Positions 1-9,050 of a DNA stretch of 64,000 nt are shown piece after piece. Location: the NCBI RefSeq assembly GCF_007746795.1, contig NZ_CP036343.1, forward strand, positions 7,011,029 to 7,075,028, read 5' to 3'. Each line of letters starts with the position of its first letter. The stretch's first letter is position 1. The stretch comes from Gimesia algae (GTDB lineage Bacteria > Planctomycetota > Planctomycetia > Planctomycetales > Planctomycetaceae). The position numbers were made by a program, and so were the translations under genes. Under the pieces are notes generated by a model. That model did no database searches, had not been told where the DNA came from, and saw only the letters and a program-made list of their open reading frames with translations.

Positions 1-997
1 ATGTTTCCTGGTGGGTAAACCGACCAATAAACTGCGGGTATCCATCAGCATCATCCACATACTCCCGCGGCAATCCCGTAGCATGATTATAACCAAAGCG
101 AAAACGGGTACGCCCCAGTGAAAAATTCGGTGCTTCCAGTGTGGTATTATCCAATGACTCTACACCATGAAAGTTCGCATAAGCGGTTGGGGTGCCGTAA
201 CGATAGACGGAAAAATCAAAATCATTCAAGAAATTACCAGAGGTATAAGAATCTAAACCGACGTCGTATAAATTGTTGGCCGGGTCGAAGAATTCCCGTC
301 CCCCCGTGGTCATTGCATTTTCAGCAGTCTGCGGTTGGGTGGAATCGGTGGTTTCCAGATCCAGTGGCTTGCGAATTAACATGGTCCGTCGATAGAGGTT
401 TCCGCCTCTCATGAAATAGCAGACTTCAGCATAAGGAGACACAGAGGTCGTATCGGAGCTGATCCTGGCGTCATCGGTTTCGGGTTGATTGGGATGGGCA
501 ATCGATGGCTGTTGTCCAGAAGGTGTCACAGTAGCTCCCAGCACAGACGCTTTCCCGTAATAGGGGGTCGTATCCAGAAGCTTGGCGGTAATGTTGGCAT
601 CGACTGTAAACTGAATCAGGTCATCAGAATCGTTATTCGGATCGTTCTCCGAAATGACCAGATATCCTTTTCGATCTGTAAAATCGCTGACTCTGAAAGC
701 GGTTGCCTGCTCAGTGGGGTCAAAGGGTATCACATTCTGAAAAGTTCGTTTATTCAGGTCGGATTGGATGAGTGTGGTCAGCATGCGTGCCCGTTGATCG
801 TTTTCAGAGAGGCCACGCTGGGTGGTAATCGAGTTGGCAGCGATCTGGAAGATCTGGGTAAACATCACCATCATCAACAGAACCAGCGCAACAGATACCA
901 GCAACTCAACGAGCGTAAACCCGCTCTGAGTGATTGCATGGTACTGCCTGCTCTTTCGTCGGGCAGCGAGTTTTCTGTTACCTGCTGAGTATTTCAT
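1..997 (-). CDS. Prepilin-type pseudopilin, C-terminus cut by window edge
   Basis: The frame begins at an ATG at 997, the first start after an in-frame stop, and stays open to base 1, so about 332 residues are visible and the C-terminus is missing. Residues 24-45 form a class III prepilin leader and hydrophobic helix (SGFTLVELLVSVALVLLM): cleavage is expected between Gly26 and Phe27, and Glu31 is the +5 glutamate. The remainder is Asp/Asn/Thr-rich and resembles GspJ/PilW-like minor pseudopilins only in layout. It is the last visible gene of five prepilin genes transcribed behind GspF and three ATPases, so a place in the same filament is inferred. The short 56-base gap from the preceding gene suggests one transcript. 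Confidence 0.85.
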   Translation of the reverse strand, partial: MKYSAGNRKLAARRKSRQYHAITQSGFTLVELLVSVALVLLMMVMFTQIFQIAANSITTQRGLSENDQRARMLTTLIQSDLNKRTFQNVIPFDPTEQATAFRVSDFTDRKGYLVISENDPNNDSDDLIQFTVDANITAKLLDTTPYYGKASVLGATVTPSGQQPSIAHPNQPETDDARISSDTTSVSPYAEVCYFMRGGNLYRRTMLIRKPLDLETTDSTQPQTAENAMTTGGREFFDPANNLYDVGLDSYTSGNFLNDFDFSVYRYGTPTAYANFHGVESLDNTTLEAPNFSLGRTRFRFGYNHATGLPREYVDDADGYPQFIGRFTHQET

Positions 998-1053
998 ATT
1001 GAATTCTCAATTTCCGTTCGATATGTCATTTCTTTTGAATCGTATCCAGGTGA

Positions 1054-2370
1054 TCAGTTAGAAGGGTCCAGTTTGTTTCCCAAAGCATAAACCTGAACCA
1101 CATCCGAGCGGACGATCACGCCATCCGCAGTCTCAGCAAGGCCCGCCGAGTTCCGAATATCCTCCGCGATGGGTTGATCCAGGACTACGAGGGCTGCTGT
1201 GGCAGTACTGTTTTCTGTGTAGTTCTGAATGCGATACCAGCGCGCGTTTTTGACATCAAAGATGTGCCCCCCCTTCTTGAGGGGCGGCCTGACATGATCA
1301 ACGGACACGTTCAGAGGAGGTCCTGTAATGTTGTTATTGTAATTCAGTGTGAACTGATAGTTGGGTTCGTCATCCGAACCTTTCCAGCCCAGTTCACCCC
1401 GCTCATCGGTGGTTCCATCCTGGTTATCATCTTCGCCAGCAACTCCGGGAGCCCCGTCTGCCCCGGTCGTGTATCTCACAAAATCACTGACGCTGTGTAC
1501 GACTTCGCTGAGCGGAGAAAAGTCCCGTTTGAAAAATACGACTACATCCACAGAGGCGACCCGGGTAGGCTGGTGCCGTACAGAGAGGAGATAACTGTAA
1601 CGCTGTTCCTGGATTTCAATACGAACCTTCGACACAATCCCCAATCCGCCTGAATCGACGTAGCGCAAATTATCCGGAAGAGCCGTAAAACCTGTTAGCG
1701 TATGGCTGGAAATATTAGCGGGAGGAATCGACGTCAGGGGGCGTACCTGGGCGATTTTTCCCGATTCATCAAAGATCACAATTCGAGACCAGATCCCCTG
1801 TGAATAACCGGCGACCGCATTCTGGTCAATTTCTGTCATCAGTTCGGTCGACAGATCTTCCGGATAAAATTCGAGCTCGGTCAGAGAATTCGATTTCGGG
1901 ATCCCTTCAAACTGAACTCGCCAACTGTCCTGCTGAGAGAAGAAATTCGGTCCCGAGCCCATCGCAGTAAAACCGGCATCGAAACGGATCACCCTCCCGT
2001 TTGCAGCCCCCTGGCCATCATTGCCGAAACGTCCCCGATAAGCGGGATCATCTGCGAGCAGATAGCCAATCGGATCTACAATATATTTACGGTTGGTGTA
2101 ACGGTGCTCATCGCGATTTCCATCATTATCGGGATCGTGCAGTAACCGGTCGGGGAACGCATCGATCATGGCTTCGGCGTTATAACGTAATATGGTCGCG
2201 TTGGTCAACTGGGTCGCCTGCGCACTCCGCCTGACGGAGATTGGGAACAGTGTTGCCAGTGGAATCACGCCCAGCCCCATGATCATGACAGACATGAGGA
2301 CTTCCATCAAAGTCACACCACGACGGCGACTGACAGCGTTCTGGCCGATTGTTTGATAAAGGGATCTCAT
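1054..2370 (-). CDS. Prepilin-type pseudopilin (GspI/PilV-like)
   Basis: A 438-residue protein with a class III prepilin leader: GVTLMEVLMSVMIMGLGV at residues 18-35, cleavage predicted after Gly18, Glu23 at +5. Its start codon overlaps the stop of the preceding gene in an ATGA, which indicates translational coupling. The large C-terminal domain is unusual for a minor pseudopilin (most are 120-200 residues) and carries a DGAPG element followed by an Asp-rich, calcium-loop-like stretch (DDNQDGTTDE) near residues 300-320. The next gene upstream carries a matching element, so the two proteins may be paralogues or share a ligand. The family beyond the prepilin leader is not recognised. Confidence 0.85.
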   Translation of the reverse strand: MRSLYQTIGQNAVSRRRGVTLMEVLMSVMIMGLGVIPLATLFPISVRRSAQATQLTNATILRYNAEAMIDAFPDRLLHDPDNDGNRDEHRYTNRKYIVDPIGYLLADDPAYRGRFGNDGQGAANGRVIRFDAGFTAMGSGPNFFSQQDSWRVQFEGIPKSNSLTELEFYPEDLSTELMTEIDQNAVAGYSQGIWSRIVIFDESGKIAQVRPLTSIPPANISSHTLTGFTALPDNLRYVDSGGLGIVSKVRIEIQEQRYSYLLSVRHQPTRVASVDVVVFFKRDFSPLSEVVHSVSDFVRYTTGADGAPGVAGEDDNQDGTTDERGELGWKGSDDEPNYQFTLNYNNNITGPPLNVSVDHVRPPLKKGGHIFDVKNARWYRIQNYTENSTATAALVVLDQPIAEDIRNSAGLAETADGVIVRSDVVQVYALGNKLDPSN

Positions 2371-3692
2371 TTGGCTGTCGCTCCCGTTTCCGCATAATAA
2401 AAGACGTCTGGTGGCAATTGCGTTCTGGCATCAATGCCCATGGGAAATGCATTCACGCTACCCGTGCGGGTAAAGATCGTCAGCAGTGAAGGAGTCGTAT
2501 TCTCCACCACCTCCCATTTTGCCGAACCGTCCGTAAATATCTTCCCCGTATGACGGGGACCATTCAAAGCAGTGCTTAGGAACACGGCAGCATTACCACC
2601 GCTGGTGCCGGCTTTTCTGCAGATGTATGTTCTGTCGTAAGGCATATATTGATATGTGCCCCGCGCTGGAAGCTGTACGATAGCCCCTTCGGGATAGTCG
2701 GTATTCCTCAGCCAGGAAGATTGAATATTGGCGAGTGTATCAATCACAAAATGAATTTTTCCGCTGCTGGCTTCGCTGCCCATAACCGAACCACGGGGCG
2801 AAAACATCAGATCCAACTGGTTGGAATAGAGGCGAAAATCGTCTGAGCCTGGCCAGAGTAATTCGGCGTTATCATCAGCGCCACCACTGAGGTCATCATC
2901 GATCCCCGCTTTGCCTGGAGCTCCATCAGGCCCCAGATTTACATGGGCTGTATCAGCGGGAGGCTGCCAACTGGCAGGCAGGAACGAACGGTCCAGGTCG
3001 ATCCCGGTATCATTGGGCAGTAGAATCGGTTCTTCGCCTGAAAGGACAGCAGGAGGCAATTCCAGCAGATAAGTAGAAGGACCACTTCCGGGAGAGAAGG
3101 CCACAACCTCATCCGGTTCTGAAGTTCCCGCATCTCGATAGGGGGTGGTTAACCGCAACAGTTCTGTCCCACCTGAAACTTCCGACCCAGTGACGTCAAC
3201 CACATACCAGGTCCCGCTGTCATCGCCGGGAATCTTGATGCGTATATTTTCTTTAATCATGCCGCGTGTATAGAGTGTGGCCCAGTCGGTTCCCACACCA
3301 CTTACATAGTAGATATCCGGAGAGTCAGCGATGTTATCTGAAGGGCTATTGTCGGGCCGCTCCATCTTAATGAGTCCCTGTTGCCAGTAAGGGCTGGGGG
3401 CAATATAGACCATACTGGTAACCGCAGTCGGGTTATTAGGGTCGAGCATAAAGCGGACACCCCGGGGTGCTTTGGCATAAATGGCACGATCCCGTGCACC
3501 CGCGAGATACGACTGCACCTGGCGAGAGGCACTGCGGGTCAAATCGGTAGAGAGCGCAAAGTTGATCGAAGTGACTGTCATCACAATCAGGATGGCGATG
3601 ATGGAAATCACGACCAGCAACTCGACGAGCGTAAAGCCGACTCGTTTTGAAGATCGCAGCTTGAACTGATTGTTCCTGTGAAAGGCTGGCAT
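2367..3692 (-). CDS. Prepilin-type pseudopilin (GspH-like)
   Basis: The frame is open further upstream, but the ATG at 3692 is preferred because a strong GGAGGAAGG ribosome site sits just before it and it begins only 4 bases after the preceding stop. The 441-residue product has the leader GFTLVELLVVISIIAILIV at residues 19-37, cleavage after Gly19 and Glu24 at +5. The region after the helix (SASRQVQSYLAGARDRAI) matches the GspH/FimT way of continuing the N-terminal helix. Near residue 250 it has a GPDGAPGKAG element followed by acidic residues, then WPGSDD, parallel to the gene downstream. It is much longer than usual GspH (about 170 residues), so an added extracellular domain is likely. Confidence 0.85.
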   Translation of the reverse strand: MPAFHRNNQFKLRSSKRVGFTLVELLVVISIIAILIVMTVTSINFALSTDLTRSASRQVQSYLAGARDRAIYAKAPRGVRFMLDPNNPTAVTSMVYIAPSPYWQQGLIKMERPDNSPSDNIADSPDIYYVSGVGTDWATLYTRGMIKENIRIKIPGDDSGTWYVVDVTGSEVSGGTELLRLTTPYRDAGTSEPDEVVAFSPGSGPSTYLLELPPAVLSGEEPILLPNDTGIDLDRSFLPASWQPPADTAHVNLGPDGAPGKAGIDDDLSGGADDNAELLWPGSDDFRLYSNQLDLMFSPRGSVMGSEASSGKIHFVIDTLANIQSSWLRNTDYPEGAIVQLPARGTYQYMPYDRTYICRKAGTSGGNAAVFLSTALNGPRHTGKIFTDGSAKWEVVENTTPSLLTIFTRTGSVNAFPMGIDARTQLPPDVFYYAETGATAK

Positions 3693-3696
3693 ATGC

Positions 3697-4779
3697 TTAC
3701 CTTCCTCCGGCTCGTTGATTGTGATTGGTAATATTGTCAAAGACCCCTTCCACGGGTGGTACAGCCGTCGGTTGTGCCAGAACTCCATTGTTGGTGAAGT
3801 CATGCGGCTCATACAGTCCGAGGATTCCATCTTCACCAGCAGAAACGATCAGAGGCAGTGAGTAGGTATCCAACACCCCGTATTCGCAGGGAAACAGGCT
3901 GGGTAGAGCAGTCGTGTCGTAATAATAACTGGCAGAGTCGTTAAACAGTGTTTGGACCAGGCCGTTCGAACGGGAGTTCTCGTTGGCAAGCCGCCCCAGT
4001 GGATCATCTGCATCAACTTCCAGAGGATCCCGTTCGGAAGAGGAAGTGGGCACCGGGGGCAGGCTACTGAAAAATGCGCCTGCGACATCACGCCGAATAG
4101 CACCCCCCGCCCCGTAAGGGCGAAACAGGCGTGACGGCCAGTGATAGAACCGCAGAGGCCTTCCCCAGCCATCAATAAACTCTTTCAGTCCGTCACCATC
4201 GGTATCAGCAACTTCGGAAGCGTTAAACGCATCTTCTCCTATAGGAGCAATACCCAGTCCGTTAAATTGTGTCAGAACGAAATAGAGATATTCAGAACTG
4301 ATGCTGAGTCCATCGTCAGAACCGAGACTACCTGCAGTCCCTGCGGTGACACCAGGCTGAGCATCCATGACGTCATTGATTTTTACATTGTCTCCGATAA
4401 ACTGCGGGAAATTTTCCCGAAAGAGATCTTTGCGAACCAGGATTTCGACAATTGGATCAGTGAGCGAGTAATATTTCTTATTGCCCAGTTCTGAAACAAG
4501 CTGTCCCCGTTTACTGCTCAAACGAGGCTGAATCAGTTTGTCAGACCGCTTGGAATCCAGCAGCTTGTGAAAAGCCTGTATCCGCTGGCTCAGCAAACCA
4601 TTCACCTTGATGATATTCGCCATGGAAGCTTTTTCACGAGCTTTATTGCCGATATTACGTACCACGAACGCTGAGGTGGCAATCAAAAATAACAGGATTG
4701 CCACGACCATCATGAGTTCGATGATGGTAAAACCATCTCGGCTGGCTCGAATATCTTGATGAGTCTGAAAACGACGCAT
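3697..4779 (-). CDS. Prepilin-type pseudopilin
   Basis: A 360-residue protein with the leader DGFTIIELMMVVAILLFLIA at residues 15-34, cleavage predicted after Gly16 and Glu21 at +5. The mid-region has a DTDGDG calcium-loop-like motif directly before KEFIDGWGRPLRF, and the C-terminal part has SAGEDGILGLYEP; both recall the C-terminal calcium-binding loop and the conserved DGWGNP and SxGxDG signatures of GspG major pseudopilins, although the protein is more than twice the usual GspG length. The gene is 40 bases after its upstream neighbour and 4 bases before the downstream one. A filament subunit exported and processed by a prepilin peptidase (not in this window) is inferred. Confidence 0.85.
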   Translation of the reverse strand: MRRFQTHQDIRASRDGFTIIELMMVVAILLFLIATSAFVVRNIGNKAREKASMANIIKVNGLLSQRIQAFHKLLDSKRSDKLIQPRLSSKRGQLVSELGNKKYYSLTDPIVEILVRKDLFRENFPQFIGDNVKINDVMDAQPGVTAGTAGSLGSDDGLSISSEYLYFVLTQFNGLGIAPIGEDAFNASEVADTDGDGLKEFIDGWGRPLRFYHWPSRLFRPYGAGGAIRRDVAGAFFSSLPPVPTSSSERDPLEVDADDPLGRLANENSRSNGLVQTLFNDSASYYYDTTALPSLFPCEYGVLDTYSLPLIVSAGEDGILGLYEPHDFTNNGVLAQPTAVPPVEGVFDNITNHNQRAGGR

Positions 4780-4819
4780 GAAAAAACCTGACTTAAAAAT
4801 ACGGGCCCGAGTGACTTAA

Positions 4820-5695
4820 TTATTTCAGCGATCCGCTGGTGAAATTCGTGATATTATCTGCTTCTACAGTGCGTCCTGCAGGGAAGTTTGCATCCTGGGA
4901 GTAGTTCCCGCCGGTCCCAAATTGAGAGTCAGCGCCTGGTGAAATAATCTGGAATGATTTGGGCTTGAAAGCCGGCCCCAACGTATCGCCAGGTCTACCC
5001 TGATGATACACGTTAGTAACATTCAAACCTAAGGCAGGTATTGAAGGCAATTCTGAAGTACGATAACCGCGTCCGCCGTAACTGCTGAAGTACAGATAAG
5101 GCAACTGCTGACTGGGAAACGCATCTTTATATTCGACTGCCGTATCGTTATCGATATCAGTGAAACGTGAGATGTCGAATTCGAAATAAGGCCCCTGACG
5201 ATTCGTCCCGCCGGAAGCAATCGAAAAAGGGTTGGCAGGATTTTTAGAAAATCCATTTGGCGTTTTCCCCGTCGAATCGAAGACACCTCCCAGGAAAAAG
5301 ACCAGACATTCTCCCGCATTCAGAATGAACTCATCTGATGTGTCACCATCGTTGTTAATATCTTTACTTAACCCAAAATTAAATTGAGGCCACATCTTGC
5401 GAATTAATGCTTTGCTGTGTGCATCCCAAGAGGCACCACCCGCTTCATGCAATTTGATGTAACTGGGCGGATCAATTCCGAAGTCGGTTTTGAAATTGGT
5501 AATCGCTGCTTCCAAATTAGCGATTTCCGTGCGAACCTGTGACTGTTGTGCCCTCAGTCGGACAGAGCCGATGGCGGGGACGAGCAGACCGATCAGAATC
5601 AGGATAATGACAATCGCGATCATCAGTTCGATTAAGGTGAACGCACGCCTGCTATACTCTGACGCCGAGAGGGTAATTGGCGGCCGACGTTTCAT
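4820..5695 (-). CDS. Prepilin-type pseudopilin (GspG-like)
   Basis: A 291-residue protein starting at an ATG with an AGGAG ribosome site 7 bases upstream. The leader RRAFTLIELMIAIVIILIL covers residues 16-34; Glu23 is at +5 but the residue before the cleavage point is Ala18 rather than the usual glycine. The sequence after the helix (VRTEIANLEAAITNFKTDFG) closely follows GspG, and DINNDGD and SPGADSQFGTGG are further GspG-like elements that could bind calcium. Length is about twice that of typical GspG (140 residues). It is the first of the five prepilin genes and lies 240 bases after gspF, so it may have its own promoter. Confidence 0.87.
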   Translation of the reverse strand: MKRRPPITLSASEYSRRAFTLIELMIAIVIILILIGLLVPAIGSVRLRAQQSQVRTEIANLEAAITNFKTDFGIDPPSYIKLHEAGGASWDAHSKALIRKMWPQFNFGLSKDINNDGDTSDEFILNAGECLVFFLGGVFDSTGKTPNGFSKNPANPFSIASGGTNRQGPYFEFDISRFTDIDNDTAVEYKDAFPSQQLPYLYFSSYGGRGYRTSELPSIPALGLNVTNVYHQGRPGDTLGPAFKPKSFQIISPGADSQFGTGGNYSQDANFPAGRTVEADNITNFTSGSLK

Positions 5696-5935
5696 TGTTT
5701 ACTCCTAACTCTTTACGGAACAACAGTTTGAGACTGGAAAACCCTGTCTGCCAGTGCTTGAGAGCGAAATCAGCAGAGAGTTTTCTACATTATAATAGAG
5801 GCAAATTTCATGCCTTGATACCAGCAATAAACGTAACCTGTTGTTATTGTTTACTATATCGCTATTTCACTACGTCACAGACAGGTGATTTCGTGGGAAA
5901 AATCTGTATTATTCTGCAACACCCTGTCCAAAACA

Positions 5936-7201
5936 CTACGAAAGATCGTTCAATAGTTTAATTAAGGGCATGAAGAGGGCGATCACGATGAAACCCACAA
6001 TCAGCCCCAACACGATCACCATGAGTGGTTCGAGCAGACTCACGAGAGCGTCCACGAGCACGGCGACTTCTTCGTCGTACACGTCGGCCACTTTATAAAG
6101 CATATTATCGAGTGCACCGGTCTCTTCACCGACGTCCACCATATTGACCACGATATCATCGACGATTCTCGCCTCTCGTAATGGCACCGCCATGGTCTCC
6201 CCTTCGCGGATCGCGGCGTAAATGGTATCGAACGCGCGCTGGAAGACCATATTTCCTGCGGTATCGCGGGCAATGATAATCGCTTCCAGAATGGGAACCC
6301 CGGAGGCGATCAGCGTACCTAAGGTACGGCAGGTACGTGCCGTCACCGACTTACTGATAATCTTTCCTAATAACGGTATGCGCAGCGAGATCCAGTCGAC
6401 CACGAACGCCCCCTTCTTATTCTTCTTCACAATCTTGATAAAGATATAAAACGCCAGCGGCACCGCCGGAAAGAGGTAAAAGTAAGAGACGACAATATCA
6501 CTGATACCCATGAGCATCAGGGTGATACCAGGCAGTTCGGTACCGAAATCCAGGAAGATCTTTTTGAACTTCGGAATGATCCAGTACATGATGAACCCGA
6601 CGATCAGGCCGGCAACCGTGATCACGGCGACCGGATAGATCATGGCCCCCTGCACCTTTTTCTTCAGACTCTGGGCACGTTCCTTGAACTCAGCCAGGCG
6701 TTGCAGAATGATTTCGAGGGCACCACCGGCCTCCCCCGCTTTCACCATGTTGACGTAGAGGTTATCAAAACATTTCGGCTGTTTGGCCATGGCTTCGGAG
6801 AGCGTGTTCCCCGATTCAATATCATCAATCACGCCATCCAGCGACGCTTTGAGCGGACCGGGCTTGGCCTGTGCTTCCAGAATTCGCAGACTTCGCAGGA
6901 TCGGCAGACCGGCATCCTGCAGTGTGGACAGCTGACGGGTAAAGGTACAGAGCTGCTTAGGCCGCACGCCACCAATGGAGAAGCCCCCTTTTTTGGCACT
7001 GGCTTTTTTCGCTGCACCGCCGCCCGTTTTTCCGCCGGCTCCTTTTTTCTGTTTCTTTCCGCGACCTTTTTCGGCAATTTTGGTAACAAAAAAGCCCTTC
7101 TCTTTAATGAGTGTCTGCGCATCAGCTTCAGAAGGGGCCTCGATCGTGTCTTTCACTTCGAGTCCAGTATTATCCATGGCCTCATATTGATAAACCGGCA
7201 T
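5936..7201 (-). CDS. GspF/PilC-family inner-membrane platform protein
   Basis: A 421-residue protein of the GspF/PilC family, the polytopic inner-membrane platform on which the assembly ATPases act. Two T2SSF domains are seen, about residues 90-215 (FTRQLSTLQDAGLPILRSLR) and 290-415 (RTLGTLIASGVPILEAI), each ending in hydrophobic segments; three membrane spans lie near 192-212, 238-262 and 390-412. Residues 44-72 form an unusual Lys/Gly/Ala-rich linker (KKQKKGAGGKTGGGAAKK) between the N-terminal cytoplasmic part and the first domain. The start has a GGAG site 7 bases upstream. It lies 67 bases after a GspE gene, as expected for an E-F gene order. Confidence 0.93.
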   Translation of the reverse strand: MPVYQYEAMDNTGLEVKDTIEAPSEADAQTLIKEKGFFVTKIAEKGRGKKQKKGAGGKTGGGAAKKASAKKGGFSIGGVRPKQLCTFTRQLSTLQDAGLPILRSLRILEAQAKPGPLKASLDGVIDDIESGNTLSEAMAKQPKCFDNLYVNMVKAGEAGGALEIILQRLAEFKERAQSLKKKVQGAMIYPVAVITVAGLIVGFIMYWIIPKFKKIFLDFGTELPGITLMLMGISDIVVSYFYLFPAVPLAFYIFIKIVKKNKKGAFVVDWISLRIPLLGKIISKSVTARTCRTLGTLIASGVPILEAIIIARDTAGNMVFQRAFDTIYAAIREGETMAVPLREARIVDDIVVNMVDVGEETGALDNMLYKVADVYDEEVAVLVDALVSLLEPLMVIVLGLIVGFIVIALFMPLIKLLNDLS

Positions 7202-7268
7202 GGCGTTACTCCGTCAAAAGTCGTCTTAAAAAATGGTTTGTTTTGTAAATGAGCCTGATGGCTCTCAA

Positions 7269-8975
7269 TTATGCAATGTCTTCCACCACGGTTTCGCGGA
7301 CCACTTCGTCGATAGTGGTGACGCCGTCAAAAATCAGTTTCAGCCCCGCTTCGCGGAGGGTGGTCATCCCCTGGCTGCGGGCCATGTTGCGTATATCATC
7401 AACCGACGCATCTTCGGTAATCAGGTCGCGAATTTCATCGGTGACATCCATAAGTTCATACAGACCGGTACGGCCTTTATAACCCGAGTTATTGCAGGTC
7501 GCACAACCTTTGCCGTAATAGAAGCTGTACTGGCGCGCCTGCTCGATCGGGAGCTGCAGTTCCATTAACAGTTCATCGCTGGGTTCAAATTCAGTGCGGC
7601 ATCCCTTGCAGATTGTACGCACGAGACGTTGTGCCTGAATGGCTTCCACGGTTGCGGTGATCAGGAACTTGGGAATATCCATATCGAGCAGACGGGTAAT
7701 CGCTGAGGGCGCGTCGTTGGTATGCAGGGTGCTGAATACCAGGTGGCCTGTCAGCGCCGACTGAACGGCGATTTCTGCTGTTTCGAAATCGCGAATTTCG
7801 CCGATCAGAATCTGGTCGGGATCGTGACGCAAAATCGCACGCAGAACGGTAGCAAAGGTGACTTGAATATCGGGATTGACGGGAACCTGAATCAAACCAT
7901 CGATATCGTATTCGATAGGGTCTTCAGTCGTAATAATTTTTTCTTCGATGACGTTGAGTTCATTTAAAGCGGAATACAGCGTTGTCGTCTTGCCACTTCC
8001 CGTTGGCCCCGTCACCAGTACAATTCCGTTGGGGCGGTGAATCATTTCACGAAAGCGTGACAGGGTGGTGGGATCCATGCCGATCTTATTGAGGTCCAGC
8101 TGCACCACGGTCCGGTCGAGCACCCGCATAACAACCGCTTCGCCAAACAGGGTCGGCAGCACACTGACCCGCAGGTCAACCGGGTTACCGCCCACGTTGA
8201 GTTCGATACGACCATCCTGTGGCATACGGCGTTCTGCGATATCCAGGTCGGCCATAATTTTCACACGCGAGACGATGGCATTGGCCAGGTGGCGTGGTGG
8301 CGGCACCATTTCATAGAGCACGCCATCGGCACGCACGCGAATTTTGAATTCGTCTTCGAAAGGTTCCAGGTGGATGTCGCTTGCCTGATCTTTGATCGCC
8401 AGCAGCATTACCATGTTTAACAGTTTTCGAATGGGAGCGGCGTCGGCAACTTCTTCGGACGAAGAGAGGTCGTAGACATTTTTTGTTTTATGTTCACTCA
8501 GCTCGTCTTCCATTGAGCCGATGACATCTTCAATGCTGTCCTGACGCTCCGCGTAGTGTCGGGCAATCGCTTCTTCCACATCTTTCAGATTGGAAACGGC
8601 ACCCCGGACATCATACCCCAGGAAGTTACGCAGGTCATCCAGTGCGGACACATTCTGGGGATCCGCCATGGCAACGGTGAGCACCCCATCTTTCAGTGAC
8701 ACCGGCATAATTTTGTAGATGGAGGCCATCGTTTCCGGCACGAGTTCGAGCACCTTGGAAGGGATATTGGTCTCTTCCAGCTCGATGACGGGCATACCCC
8801 ACTGCTCAGCGAGCGCCTGGGTGACTTGTTCATCAGTCACCAGCCCCATGCGGATGCCGACCTGACCGATGACCTCACCCGGGCTCTGCTTCTGCTCTTC
8901 CAGGATATCCCATAACTGATCTTCTGAGATATATCCCAGATCGACCATGATTTGACCAAGGCGTCTCGCTGCCAT
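7269..8975 (-). CDS. GspE/PilB-family assembly ATPase (copy 1)
   Basis: A 568-residue hexameric secretion/pilus-assembly ATPase. Residues 1-150 form a T2SSE_N/MshEN-type domain; the ATPase core has Walker A GPTGSGKTTTLY near residue 321, the Asp box ITTEDPIEY, Walker B QILIGEIRD near 384 and the His box STLHTNDAPSAI. Two CxxC pairs (CKGC and CATCNNSGYKGR) near residues 450-495 form the zinc module typical of GspE/PilB and absent from PilT. It is followed by gspF in the same direction and preceded by pilT. A second, similar ATPase lies upstream at 10568-12271, so the locus may serve two filaments or use two motors. Confidence 0.93.
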   Translation of the reverse strand: MAARRLGQIMVDLGYISEDQLWDILEEQKQSPGEVIGQVGIRMGLVTDEQVTQALAEQWGMPVIELEETNIPSKVLELVPETMASIYKIMPVSLKDGVLTVAMADPQNVSALDDLRNFLGYDVRGAVSNLKDVEEAIARHYAERQDSIEDVIGSMEDELSEHKTKNVYDLSSSEEVADAAPIRKLLNMVMLLAIKDQASDIHLEPFEDEFKIRVRADGVLYEMVPPPRHLANAIVSRVKIMADLDIAERRMPQDGRIELNVGGNPVDLRVSVLPTLFGEAVVMRVLDRTVVQLDLNKIGMDPTTLSRFREMIHRPNGIVLVTGPTGSGKTTTLYSALNELNVIEEKIITTEDPIEYDIDGLIQVPVNPDIQVTFATVLRAILRHDPDQILIGEIRDFETAEIAVQSALTGHLVFSTLHTNDAPSAITRLLDMDIPKFLITATVEAIQAQRLVRTICKGCRTEFEPSDELLMELQLPIEQARQYSFYYGKGCATCNNSGYKGRTGLYELMDVTDEIRDLITEDASVDDIRNMARSQGMTTLREAGLKLIFDGVTTIDEVVRETVVEDIA

Positions 8976-9050
8976 GTATGCCTACCTTTTCAGTTTGATT
9001 ATTCTTTCCGAAATGACTGACGCGACCTGGTGCTTCCCTGCTCCCGATCA

